64,000 nt of DNA from Sphaerisporangium rufum (GTDB lineage Bacteria; Actinomycetota; Actinomycetes; Streptosporangiales; Streptosporangiaceae), in contig NZ_BOOU01000046.1 of NCBI RefSeq assembly GCF_016863395.1, positions 1 to 64,000 on the forward strand, read 5' to 3'. The first letter of the stretch is position 1, and each line of letters begins with the position of its first letter. Positions 45,717 to 54,491 of this stretch are shown here, one piece after another. The notes under the pieces are model-generated. The model did no database searches, had not been told where the DNA came from, and saw only the letters and a list, made by a program, of their open reading frames with translations. Made by a program: the position numbers and the translations under genes.

Positions 45717-46631
45717 ATGGCATCGCCCACCGGAACCTCCGACGCGCCTTTCGGCCGCATGCTGACCGCGATGGTCACGCCCTTCACCGCCGACGGGGCC
45801 CTCGACGTCGACGGCGCCCAGCGCCTCGCCGCCCATCTCGTCGACGAGCAGCGCAATGACGGCCTGGTCGTCAGCGGCACCACCGGAGAGTCCCCGACCA
45901 CCAGCGACGCCGAGAAGGCCATGCTGCTGCGCGCGGTCGTGGAGGCCGTGGGGGACCGGGCGACCGTGATCGCCGGAGCCGGCACCTACGACACCGAGCA
46001 CTCGGTGGCGCTCGCCCGGTCGGCCGAGCGCGCCGGTGCGCACGGCCTGCTGCTGGTGACGCCGTACTACAGCAAGCCGCCGCAGGAGGGCGTCCACCGG
46101 CACTTCACCACGGTGGCCGACGCGACCGGCCTGCCGGTCATGCTCTACGACATCCCGGGCCGCACCGGCGTCCCGATCGCCGTCGAGACGCTGATCCGGC
46201 TGGCCGCCCACCCGCGCATCGTGGCGGTGAAGGACGCCAAGGGCGACTTTTTCGCCTCCTCCCAGGTGATGGCGGCCACCGACCTCGCCTTCTACTCCGG
46301 CGACGACGCGCTGAACCTGCCCTGGCTCTCGGTGGGCGCCTGCGGGTTCGTCAGCGTCGTCGGTCACGTGGTGGGCGGCGAACTGGCCTCGATGATCGAC
46401 CTCTACCTCACCGGGCGGGTCGAGGGCGCCCGGGAGACGCACCGGCGGCTGCTGCCGGTGATCGCGGGCATCATGACCCGCACCCAGGGCGCGATCATGG
46501 CGAAGGCCGCGCTGCGCCTGGTCGGCCGGCCGGTCGGCCCGGTACGGTCACCGCTGGTCGACGCCACCCGCGAGCAGGAGAACCTGCTGCGGGTGGATCT
46601 GGTGGCCGGCGGAGTGAAGTTGTCCGACTGA
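45717..46631 (+). CDS. dapA: 4-hydroxy-tetrahydrodipicolinate synthase
   Basis: The 304-residue TIM-barrel aldolase has VVSGTTGESPTTSDAEK, the tyrosine motif LYDIPGRT and Schiff-base K172 in VAVKDAKGD. It condenses pyruvate with aspartate semialdehyde, the first committed lysine/DAP step. The ATG at 45717 is chosen over upstream starts. No lysine riboswitch is recognised. rnj follows after 233 bases. Confidence 0.95.
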   Translation: MASPTGTSDAPFGRMLTAMVTPFTADGALDVDGAQRLAAHLVDEQRNDGLVVSGTTGESPTTSDAEKAMLLRAVVEAVGDRATVIAGAGTYDTEHSVALARSAERAGAHGLLLVTPYYSKPPQEGVHRHFTTVADATGLPVMLYDIPGRTGVPIAVETLIRLAAHPRIVAVKDAKGDFFASSQVMAATDLAFYSGDDALNLPWLSVGACGFVSVVGHVVGGELASMIDLYLTGRVEGARETHRRLLPVIAGIMTRTQGAIMAKAALRLVGRPVGPVRSPLVDATREQENLLRVDLVAGGVKLSD

Positions 46632-46864
46632 GACGTCCGGCCGCCAGACGGCCGAGGCCGCCAGGCCGCGTCGCCGCCCGCCAGGGCGGGGGAGAGCGGT
46701 CCGGTGGCAGACCACCACCGGCACGATCGCCCGCGCGTCCCGCGCGGCGAGGAGGAATCAGAGAGTTTGCCTGCCAGATACGAAGAATGTGAGTCGCGAC
46801 CCGCCGGACGGCTCGGCGAGGGAGCCGTGCGCAGGGCGCACACCGGTACATACGGGGGGAGAGC

Positions 46865-48550
46865 ATGAGTCATCCGCATCCCGAGCTCGGACCGCCGCCG
46901 GCGCTGCCGCACGGCGGGCTGCGCATCGTCGCGCTCGGCGGGCTCGGCGAGATCGGCCGCAACATGGCGGTCTTCGAGTTCGACGGGCGCCTGCTGATCG
47001 TGGACTGCGGTGTGCTGTTCCCCGATCCCGAGCAGCCGGGTGTCGACCTGATCCTGCCCGACTTCGACTACATCAGGGACCGGCTCGGCGACATCGAGGC
47101 GGTCGTGCTGACCCACGCGCACGAGGATCACATCGGCGCGGTGCCCTACCTGCTGCGCGAGCGCCGCGACATCCCGGTGGTGGGTTCCAGGCTCACCCTC
47201 GGACTGATCGAGAGCAAGCTCACCGAGCACCGCATCCAGCCGGTGAAGGTCGAGGTCGAGGAGGGCGGCCGCCGGCGTTTCGGGCCGTTCGAGTGCGAGT
47301 TCTTCGCGGTCAACCACTCGATCCCCGACGCCCTGGCGGTGGCGGTCCGCACGCCCGCCGGCATCGTGCTGCACACCGGCGACTTCAAGATGGACCAGCT
47401 GCCGCTGGACGGCCGGCTCACCGACCTCGGCGGGTTCGCCCGGCTCGGCGCCGAGGGCGTCGACCTGCTGATGTCGGACTCGACCAACTCCGAGGTGCCC
47501 GGCTTCGTACCGAGCGAGCGCACCATCAGCCCGGTCATCGACGAGGTGTTCCGGTCGGCGTCCAAGCGGATCATCGTGGCGTGTTTCGCCTCGCACGTGC
47601 ACCGGGTCCAGCAGGTGCTCGACTCCGCCGAGGCGGCCGGCCGCAAGGTGGCGCTGATCGGGCGCTCCATGGTCCGCAACATGACGGTGGCGCGCGAGCT
47701 CGGGTACCTGAAGGTGCCGCCCGGCCTGCTGGTCGACTCCCGGGAGATCGAGGAGTGGCCGCCGGAGGACGTGGTGCTGATCTGCACCGGGTCGCAGGGT
47801 GAGCCGATGGCCGCGCTGTCGCGGATGGCGAACCGTGACCACCCGATCCGGGTGGCCGAGGGCGACACCGTCCTGCTGGCGTCCTCGCTGGTCCCGGGGA
47901 ACGAGACCGCGGTGAACAAGGTGATCAACGGGCTGACCCGCTGGGGCGCCCGGGTGATCCACAAGGGCAACGCCACCGTGCACGTCTCCGGGCACGCCGC
48001 GGCCGGCGAGCTGCTGTACGTGCTCAACCTCACCAAGCCGTCCAACTTCATGCCGGTGCACGGCGAGTGGCGGCACATGAGGGCGCACGCCAAGCTGGCG
48101 GCGCTGACCGGAGTGCCGGAGGATCACATCGTCATCGCCGAGGACGGCGTGGTGGTCGACCTGGTCGACGGCCGGGCCCGGATCACCGGCGCGGTCCCGT
48201 GCGGCTACGTCTACGTCGACGGCTCCTCGGTGGGCGCGGTCACCGACGTCGCGTTGAAGGACCGTCGCATTCTCGGCGACGAGGGCTTCGTCTCGGTCGT
48301 GGTGGTGGTCGACTCGACGACCGGCAAGGTGACCGGCGGCCCGGAGATCTACGCGCGCGGGTCGGGCATCGAGATCGAGGCGTTCGACGGGGTGATCCCC
48401 CAGATCGAGAAGGCCCTGCAGGAGGCCGGTGCGGACGGGGTGGCCGACGTGCAGCAGATGCGCCGGCTGACCAGGCGCATCGTCGGGCGCTGGGTGAACG
48501 ACACCTACCGCCGCCGTCCCATGATCATCCCGGTGATCGTGGAGGTCTGA
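46865..48550 (+). CDS. rnj: Ribonuclease J
   Basis: The 561-residue metallo-beta-lactamase/beta-CASP RNase has THAHEDHIGA with H84, H86, D88 and H89 of the metal site, GLGEIGRNM near the start, and HVSGHAAAGEL in the beta-CASP part. It acts as 5' exonuclease and endonuclease in RNA processing. The 46632-46864 leader has GC-rich stems. It lies next to dapA, as in mycobacteria and Streptomyces. Confidence 0.96.
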   Translation: MSHPHPELGPPPALPHGGLRIVALGGLGEIGRNMAVFEFDGRLLIVDCGVLFPDPEQPGVDLILPDFDYIRDRLGDIEAVVLTHAHEDHIGAVPYLLRERRDIPVVGSRLTLGLIESKLTEHRIQPVKVEVEEGGRRRFGPFECEFFAVNHSIPDALAVAVRTPAGIVLHTGDFKMDQLPLDGRLTDLGGFARLGAEGVDLLMSDSTNSEVPGFVPSERTISPVIDEVFRSASKRIIVACFASHVHRVQQVLDSAEAAGRKVALIGRSMVRNMTVARELGYLKVPPGLLVDSREIEEWPPEDVVLICTGSQGEPMAALSRMANRDHPIRVAEGDTVLLASSLVPGNETAVNKVINGLTRWGARVIHKGNATVHVSGHAAAGELLYVLNLTKPSNFMPVHGEWRHMRAHAKLAALTGVPEDHIVIAEDGVVVDLVDGRARITGAVPCGYVYVDGSSVGAVTDVALKDRRILGDEGFVSVVVVVDSTTGKVTGGPEIYARGSGIEIEAFDGVIPQIEKALQEAGADGVADVQQMRRLTRRIVGRWVNDTYRRRPMIIPVIVEV

Positions 48551-48559
48551 GACGGCGGA

Positions 48560-48593
48560 CGCCGCCGCGCCGGAGTCATCCGGCGCGGCGGCG
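48560..48593 (+). terminator. rnj terminator
   Basis: A perfect 14-bp stem (48560-48573 with 48580-48593) and a six-base loop begin ten bases after the rnj stop. It may also end leftward transcripts from the pectate lyase gene. It marks the left edge of the uronate island. Confidence 0.8.
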
Positions 48594-48640
48594 CGATCAG
48601 GGCCCGCGACCGTCGGTCGGGGGGTGGCCGGTGGTCGTGG

Positions 48641-49951
48641 TCAGCGCAGCCGGCCCGCGCCGGCCCACAGCGGCACCGTCACCGGCACCACGACGGCCGG
48701 ATCGACCCTGCGGACCAGGGTGGGGGTCCAGCCGACGTCGGAGCCGAGGTCGGGGTCGTGGGTGGCGTTGTGCGCGGCGAGGACGTCCACCGGGCGGACG
48801 CGGCCGCCGGTGCGCACCAGGGTGCCGGTGACGTGGATCGCGGTGCCGCCCCAGTTATAGATGATCTCGCCGGGGTCGACGCCGGTGCCGAGCCGGAAGA
48901 AGTTGTTCTCCGCGTAGATCTTCGACTGGACGCCGGCGCCGAAGCTGTACTCGTAGCCGTCGCCGGCCGGCACGTCGTAGTAGTTGTTGTACACGTGCAC
49001 CTGGCCGAACCGGACCCGCGGCGCCCGCTGCAGGATGGTGTCGAACACGTTGTGGTGCACGGTCACGTTGAGCTTGCCGGAGTCGGTGGCCGGGTTGTTG
49101 GTCGAGCCGATCAGCATCGTCTTGTCGTGGTCGGCGAACCGGTTCCACGACACCGTCGCCAGGTCCGAGCCGCTGGTGATGTCCAGCTCGCCGTCGTGCA
49201 CCTGGTAGGGCCGGCCGAAGTACAGCGGCTGGGCCGAGTCGGGGTTGTCCCCGTCGTCGAAGGTGTTGTGGTCGGCCCAGAAGTGCGTCGACCCGGTGAC
49301 CGAGATGTTGTCGTACAGCGAGTTCCAGTTGCCCTCGGCCCCGTCGGTGGGGTCCCACTGCGGGAAGCAGTCGTGGGCGTCCTGGAAGTGGATGTTGCGG
49401 ATGATGACGTTGTCGACCTTGTCGACGTGCAGGTTCAGGCCTTTGATCACCGCGTGGCCGACACCCGCGATGGTGGTGTTGGCGCCGACCTTGAGCTTGA
49501 TCTGCGCGGTCTGCCGGGCCGCCGAGGCCGCCCGGGCGTCCTCCAGCGGGCCGGACGGCTCGGTGTCGCGCCCCCAGACCACCGGGTCGTAGGCGGCCAG
49601 GTAGCCAGCCAGGGTGTACCCGCCGGTGGCGTAGTCCTCGCAGGCCAGCTCGTCGCCCGCGTCGTCGGTGTTCCCGTCGACGACACCCTTGACGTAGATG
49701 ATCTTCGGAGTGGCGTCACCCTTGTTCAGGGCGGCGACCAGTTCCTTGCGGTTGCGGACGGTGAAGACGTGGGCGTCGTCGGCCGCGGCGCCGCCGGTGG
49801 TGCCGGTGGTCGCGGCCCCCCAGCCGTCGCCGGCCGGCAGGGTCTGCCGGCCGAGCGGCACGCCGTGCGCGGCGGCCGCGGTGCCGGGTGCCGCGGGTAT
49901 GGTGACGAGCGCCGCCGTACAGGCGGCGGCGAGAATGGCCGTTCTGCGCAA
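48641..49951 (-). CDS. Secreted pectate lyase, PL1 family
   Basis: The 436-residue protein has a signal peptide of about 27 residues, then a parallel beta-helix domain. Calcium-site residues are in HFWADHNTFDDGD and WNRFADHDKTMLIGS. The catalytic arginine region is LQRAPRVRFGQVHVYNNYYD. PL1 enzymes cut polygalacturonate by beta-elimination, giving 4,5-unsaturated oligomers. It is extracellular. No carbohydrate-binding module is seen. It starts the pectin island. Confidence 0.92.
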   Translation of the reverse strand: MRRTAILAAACTAALVTIPAAPGTAAAAHGVPLGRQTLPAGDGWGAATTGTTGGAAADDAHVFTVRNRKELVAALNKGDATPKIIYVKGVVDGNTDDAGDELACEDYATGGYTLAGYLAAYDPVVWGRDTEPSGPLEDARAASAARQTAQIKLKVGANTTIAGVGHAVIKGLNLHVDKVDNVIIRNIHFQDAHDCFPQWDPTDGAEGNWNSLYDNISVTGSTHFWADHNTFDDGDNPDSAQPLYFGRPYQVHDGELDITSGSDLATVSWNRFADHDKTMLIGSTNNPATDSGKLNVTVHHNVFDTILQRAPRVRFGQVHVYNNYYDVPAGDGYEYSFGAGVQSKIYAENNFFRLGTGVDPGEIIYNWGGTAIHVTGTLVRTGGRVRPVDVLAAHNATHDPDLGSDVGWTPTLVRRVDPAVVVPVTVPLWAGAGRLR

Positions 49952-50091
49952 GGCGGGATACCTCCTGGATAGGGGAGGACTCCGCGACCGGAGCCTCCGG
50001 GGGGTGCGGGCGCGGGCGGGCCGCGCCGGGCCGGACGGGCGCCGCCGGTGAGTCCGGCGCCCGCGGGGGTGGACGGGGGCGGGCGGGACCG

Positions 50092-51012
50092 TCAGAAGTC
50101 CTCCACCAGGTGCCGGCCGTGTTCGATCAGCTCCGACAGCCGCTTGACGTGCTCGGGCGCGGGTTCGCCCAGCGGGGCGCGCGCCGGGCCGGCGTCCAGC
50201 CCGCGCAGCCGCACGCCGGCCTTGACCAGCGAGACGGCGTAACCGGCGCCCTGGCGGCGCAGCTCCACCAGGGGCCGGTAGAACCCGTCGATCAGCCGGT
50301 TCACGGTCGCGTCGTCCCCGCCGACGAGCGCGCGGTGGAAGGCCAGCGCCACCGCGGGCAGGAAGCAGAAGACGGCCGAGGAGTAGCGGGTGATGCCGAG
50401 GCCGCGGTAGGCGAGCGCGGACATCTCGGCGGTCGGCAGCCCGTTGAAGTAGAGGATCTCCCGGGAGGCGGCGCGCACCGCGCTGATGGTGCGCTGCAGC
50501 AGGTCCAGGTCGCCGTACCCGTCCTTGAACCCGACGATCCGCGGGTGGGCGGCCAGCGCGGCCACGGTGTCCGGCTCGAAGATCGCGTTGTCCCGCTGGT
50601 AGAGGATGATCGGCAACCGGGAGGCGTCGGCGACCGCCTCGTAGTGCCGGCGCAGGCCGTCCTGGTCAGGCTGGAGGAGGTAGGGCGGCAGCGCGAGCAG
50701 GCCGTCGGCGCCGGCCGCCTCGGCGGCGCGCGCGAAGCGGGTGGCCATCGCCAGCCCGTATCCGGTACCGGCCACCACCGGGACCCGGCCGGCGGCCTCC
50801 TCCACGGCGACCGCCACGCAGGCGGCGTAGTCGTCGAGATCCAGGGACGGGAACTCGCCGGTCCCGCAGCAGGCGAACACCGCGCCGCATCCCGCGGCCA
50901 CCCCGGATCGGACGTGCGCGCGGAACGCGTCGAGGTTGAGCCGCTCCCGGTCGTCGCACGGTGTAACGGGGAAGAAGAGCAGCCCGTCGAGCCGATCCAC
51001 CAGCGCAGTCAT
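50092..51012 (-). CDS. kdgD: 5-dehydro-4-deoxyglucarate dehydratase
   Basis: The 306-residue DapA-superfamily enzyme has LLFFPVTPCDD, CGTGEFPSLDLDDY, ILYQRDNAIFEPDTVA and the Schiff-base lysine in VGFKDGYGDLDLLQR. It dehydrates and decarboxylates 5-dehydro-4-deoxy-glucarate to 2-oxoglutarate semialdehyde, the end step of the uronate oxidation path. ATG at 51012 has GAGAGGA before it; an upstream ATG at 51039 is less likely. The IclR-type operator is 35 bp upstream. Confidence 0.93.
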   Translation of the reverse strand: MTALVDRLDGLLFFPVTPCDDRERLNLDAFRAHVRSGVAAGCGAVFACCGTGEFPSLDLDDYAACVAVAVEEAAGRVPVVAGTGYGLAMATRFARAAEAAGADGLLALPPYLLQPDQDGLRRHYEAVADASRLPIILYQRDNAIFEPDTVAALAAHPRIVGFKDGYGDLDLLQRTISAVRAASREILYFNGLPTAEMSALAYRGLGITRYSSAVFCFLPAVALAFHRALVGGDDATVNRLIDGFYRPLVELRRQGAGYAVSLVKAGVRLRGLDAGPARAPLGEPAPEHVKRLSELIEHGRHLVEDF

Positions 51013-51046
51013 GCGGTCCTCTCTCGCGTACACATTCAAGGATTAC

Positions 51047-51061
51047 ATTCATGTATATGAA
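51047..51061 (-). promoter_or_regulatory. Uronate operator copy 1 (kdgD)
   Basis: ATTCATGTATATGAA matches the shared TTYCATGTAMTGGAA motif at 11 of 15 positions and is itself nearly palindromic. It sits 35 bp upstream of the kdgD start, the same distance as the symporter copy. Confidence 0.55.
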
Positions 51062-51159
51062 CACACCGAACGTATGGCCGGCGGCCCCCGCCAGTCAAGG
51101 GACCGGCGCGGACCGGGGGTTCCGGCGGCTCGAAATCCTTGTGTTACATGCCGAAGGGT

Positions 51160-51221
51160 TGACAGGCCCCGGGCCTGGTTCCTACGTTGACGGCGCGTCC
51201 ACAATTGTGAACGTGGTTCAG
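51160..51221 (+). promoter_or_regulatory. Promoter and dyad of the uronate ABC operon
   Basis: TTGACA at 51160-51165, an 18-bp spacer and TACGTT at 51184-51189 form a good promoter. TGAAC-GTG-GTTCA, a perfect dyad at 51209-51221, lies just downstream of the start. It differs from the island's 15-bp motif, so a second regulator probably acts here. Confidence 0.6.
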
Positions 51222-51253
51222 AAATGTGTCACGAGACCGAACGGAGTGACCAG

Positions 51254-52156
51254 GTGGCCTTGGCCAGGACGACCGGCGCGAGGGGCGGCCCCCGCGCCCT
51301 GCGCTGGGCGCCTTATCTACTGATCTCACCGACGGTCCTGCTGATCGCGGTGTTCCTCGTGTACCCGATCGGAAGCGTTCTCTACTACAGCCTCCAGCAC
51401 TACAACCTGACCAAGCCGTGGGCCAACGGCTTCGCGGGGCTGGAGAACTTCCGGGAGATGCTCTTCGAGGACCCGCTGTTCTGGTCCAGCCTGGCCTTCA
51501 CCGCCAAATGGGTGGTCGTCGAGATCGGCCTGCAGCTGCTGCTCGGGCTGGCGCTGGCGCTCATCGTCAATGAAAGTTTCATCGGCCGCGGCCTGGCCAG
51601 GTCGCTGGTCTTCTCCCCGTGGGCGGTCTCCGGGGTGCTCACCACCGGCATCTGGATCCTGCTCTACAACCCGACGACCGGGATCGTGCGCTATCTCGGC
51701 GCGCCGGAGGCGGCCGTGCTCGGCAACCCCGACACCGTCTTCGGCGCGGTCGTCCTCACCGAGCTGTGGCGCGGGGTGCCGTTCTTCGCGATCCTGCTGC
51801 TGGCCGGGCTGCAGGGGATTCCCGGGGAGCTGTACGAGGCGGCCGCGGTGGACGGCGCGGGCCGCGTCCGCCGGTTCGCGCACGTCACGTTGCCGCACCT
51901 GCGGGACGCGATCGTGCTGGCCACGCTGCTGCGCTCGGTGTGGGAGTTCAACAACGTGGACCTGCTCTACACGCTCACCGGTGGCGGGCCGGCCCAGGTG
52001 ACGACCACGCTGCCGCTGTACGTCGCGCAGCGCGCGATCGACTCCAAGGACTTCGGGTACGGGTCGGCGCTCACGACGGCGGGATTCCTCATCCTGCTGT
52101 TCTGCTCGCTCCTCTACCTCCGGCTGAGCCGGTTCGGCGCGGATCACAAGGGATGA
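51254..52156 (+). CDS. CUT1 sugar ABC transporter permease 1
   Basis: The 300-residue permease has six membrane segments and the EAA loop YEAAAVDGAGRVRRFAHVTLP. It is a MalF-type protein. GTG at 51254 has CGGAG upstream. Together with the next permease and the lipoprotein it probably imports oligogalacturonides or uronates. No ATPase gene is in the operon. Confidence 0.92.
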   Translation: MALARTTGARGGPRALRWAPYLLISPTVLLIAVFLVYPIGSVLYYSLQHYNLTKPWANGFAGLENFREMLFEDPLFWSSLAFTAKWVVVEIGLQLLLGLALALIVNESFIGRGLARSLVFSPWAVSGVLTTGIWILLYNPTTGIVRYLGAPEAAVLGNPDTVFGAVVLTELWRGVPFFAILLLAGLQGIPGELYEAAAVDGAGRVRRFAHVTLPHLRDAIVLATLLRSVWEFNNVDLLYTLTGGGPAQVTTTLPLYVAQRAIDSKDFGYGSALTTAGFLILLFCSLLYLRLSRFGADHKG

Positions 52157-52167
52157 GGAACGCTTCC

Positions 52168-53049
52168 ATGGCAACCGACGTCATCGCCCGCCGCCGGGTG
52201 CCCGCGCGGGCCCGCGCCGCCCGGGGCGGCATGCGCGGCGGAGACCGGGGCCGGATCGTCCGGCTCTACCTTCCCCTGGCCCTCTACCTGCTCTTCACGC
52301 TCATCCCGTTCTACTGGATGATCGTGTTCGCGCTCCGGCCGGCGGGCTCCACCGCTCCGGTGCCGTGGCCGATCACCTTCGAGCACTTCGAGACGGTGTG
52401 GAACGACATCGGATACGCGGTGTTCTTCCGCAACAGCGTGATCATCGGAGTGCTGTCGCTGTTCCTCACCACCGCCATCGCCCTGATGGGCGGGTACGCG
52501 CTCGCGCGGTTCCGCTTCCGGGGGCGCACGTTCTTCATGGTCGCCCTGCTGTGCACCCAGTTCATCCCGGGCGCCATGATGCTGATCCCCCTGTTCACCA
52601 TCTTCCGGGGGCTCGGGCTCATCAACTCCCTGTGGAGCCTGGTCGTCGCGGACACGGTGTTCAACCTGCCGCTGTCGATCATCCTGATGAGCGGATTCGT
52701 GGCCGCCGTCCCCTTCCAGGTGGAGGAGGCGGCGATGGTGGACGGCTGCACGCGGCGGCGGGCCTTCTTCGCGGTGGTGCTGCCCCAGCTGCGCCCCGGG
52801 CTGATCGCCGTCGGGTCGTTCGCCTTCATTCACACCTGGAACAACTTCCTGTTCGCCCTGATGTTCATCAGCAAGCAGGACAACTTCACCATCCCCGTCG
52901 GCCTCAGCTACACCATCGGGGAGTACAGCGCCGACTTCGGGGCCCTGGCGGCGGGCGGCGTGGTAGCGGCCGTGCCCGTCGTATGCGTGTTCGCAGTGAT
53001 TCAGCGCTATCTCGTGCACGGCATCAGTGCCGGCGCGGTGAAGGGATAG
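52168..53049 (+). CDS. CUT1 sugar ABC transporter permease 2
   Basis: The 293-residue MalG-type permease has the EAA loop EEAAMVDGCTRRRAFFAVVLP and six membrane segments. ATG at 52168 has GAGGAA upstream; an ATG at 52153 overlapping the previous stop would add five residues. It forms the channel with permease 1. An Arg-rich N-terminal tail of about 25 residues is in the cytoplasm. Confidence 0.92.
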   Translation: MATDVIARRRVPARARAARGGMRGGDRGRIVRLYLPLALYLLFTLIPFYWMIVFALRPAGSTAPVPWPITFEHFETVWNDIGYAVFFRNSVIIGVLSLFLTTAIALMGGYALARFRFRGRTFFMVALLCTQFIPGAMMLIPLFTIFRGLGLINSLWSLVVADTVFNLPLSIILMSGFVAAVPFQVEEAAMVDGCTRRRAFFAVVLPQLRPGLIAVGSFAFIHTWNNFLFALMFISKQDNFTIPVGLSYTIGEYSADFGALAAGGVVAAVPVVCVFAVIQRYLVHGISAGAVKG

Positions 53050-53074
53050 CACCCCCGCCTGGAGGCATACCGAC

Positions 53075-54394
53075 ATGAGATCCATCAGCAGGGCCTGTAC
53101 CGCGGCCGCCGCCGTCCTCGCCATGTCGCTGGCCGCGACCGCCTGCGGCGACGACTCCGGCTCCGGGGAGGGGCAGGCGGCCGGCGGCAAGACGACGATC
53201 ACGTTCTGGGACAACAACGGCGGCGTGCGCACGCCGATCTACCAGGAGCTGATCAAGCGTTTCGAGCAGGCCAACCCCACCATCCACGTCGAGTACGTCG
53301 GCATCCCCATCGCCTCGGTGCAGCAGAAGTACGACACCGCGGTGGCCGGCGGCGAGACGCCCGACGTGGGCGGCGTCACCACCAGCTACCTGGCCAACCT
53401 GACCGGGCAGGGCGCACTGGAGCCCGCCGACGACTGGCTGGCCAAGAGCTCCCTCAACGGGAAGCTGGTGGAGAACATGCTCGCCTCGGTGAAGCAGACC
53501 ACCCCGGACGGCAAGCTCTACCTGGTGCCGGCGACCTCCAACCTCGACGTCGTGTGGTACCAGAAGGACAAGCTGGACGCGGCCAAGGTGACGGCGCCCA
53601 AGAGCTGGGACGAGTTCTTCACCGCGGTGGACAAGCTCACCAAGACGCCCGACCAGTACGGCTGGACCATCCGCGGCGGCGCGGGCGCGATCTTCCAGCT
53701 GCTGGCCGAGGCCTACGCCTACTCGGGGGTGAACACCTTCTTCGACGCCTCCGGCAAGAGCACGGTGAACGACCCGAAGAACGTCGAGCTGGTCGCCAAG
53801 ATCGCCGCGCTGTACAAGAAGAACACCCCCGAGGCGGACGTCACCAACGACTTCCCGAAGATGGTGGCCCAGTTCACCAGCGGCAAGGTCGCGATGATGC
53901 ACCACAACCTCGGGTCCTACAACGACCACGTCAAGGCCTTCGGCGCCGACAAGGTGGACGCCTTCCCGCTGCCGGTGGGCCTGTCGGGCAAGCGCACCGT
54001 CGTCGCCAACCCGGTGGACGGCTTCGCGGTGTTCAAGAACAGCAAGAACAAGGACGCCGCCTGGAAGTTCGTGGACTTCCTGCTGTCCAAGGAGAGCAAC
54101 AGCTACTGGAACCAGCAGACCGGGCAGATCCCCGCGAACACCGACGCCCAGGGTGACTCCTGGCTGGCCGAGCGGCCGTACCTGAAGAGCGCCGTGGAGA
54201 CGCTCGGTTCCCCCGACACGGTCGTGGTGTCGCCGCCGTACTACCTGCCGCAGTTCTCCTCGATCACCAAGGCCGACACCGAGCCGCTGTTCCAGAAGGT
54301 GCTGCTCGGCCAGATGAAGCCGCAGGAGTTCCTGGACACCATGGCCCAGAAGCTCACCGAGGCGCAGGAGGAGTGGAAGAAGGCCCACTCCTAG
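53075..54394 (+). CDS. Extracellular sugar-binding lipoprotein
   Basis: The 439-residue binding protein of the MalE family has a lipobox ending at C24 (AATAC) and then TITFWDNNGGVRTPIYQELIKRF split by the binding cleft. The mature domain has a typical YLVPATSNLDVVWYQKD hinge. It captures the sugar for the two permeases. It lies last in the transporter set, whereas binding-protein genes often come first. Confidence 0.93.
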   Translation: MRSISRACTAAAAVLAMSLAATACGDDSGSGEGQAAGGKTTITFWDNNGGVRTPIYQELIKRFEQANPTIHVEYVGIPIASVQQKYDTAVAGGETPDVGGVTTSYLANLTGQGALEPADDWLAKSSLNGKLVENMLASVKQTTPDGKLYLVPATSNLDVVWYQKDKLDAAKVTAPKSWDEFFTAVDKLTKTPDQYGWTIRGGAGAIFQLLAEAYAYSGVNTFFDASGKSTVNDPKNVELVAKIAALYKKNTPEADVTNDFPKMVAQFTSGKVAMMHHNLGSYNDHVKAFGADKVDAFPLPVGLSGKRTVVANPVDGFAVFKNSKNKDAAWKFVDFLLSKESNSYWNQQTGQIPANTDAQGDSWLAERPYLKSAVETLGSPDTVVVSPPYYLPQFSSITKADTEPLFQKVLLGQMKPQEFLDTMAQKLTEAQEEWKKAHS

Positions 54395-54419
54395 ACCGCC
54401 CGCACCAGGCCCCCCGGGG

Positions 54420-54449
54420 CCGGCGCCCGTCACCTGACGCGGGCGCCGG
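54420..54449 (+). terminator. Attenuating hairpin after the binding-protein gene
   Basis: CCGGCGCCCG-N10-CGGGCGCCGG is a perfect 10-bp stem between the binding protein and the enolase-superfamily gene. It may stop part of the transcripts or protect the 3' end of the transporter RNA, so that enzymes are made at lower level than the binding protein. Confidence 0.6.
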
Positions 54450-54491
54450 TCCCGGGCACCAACCCTCTCGCCCAGGCAGGAAAGGAGCGGC

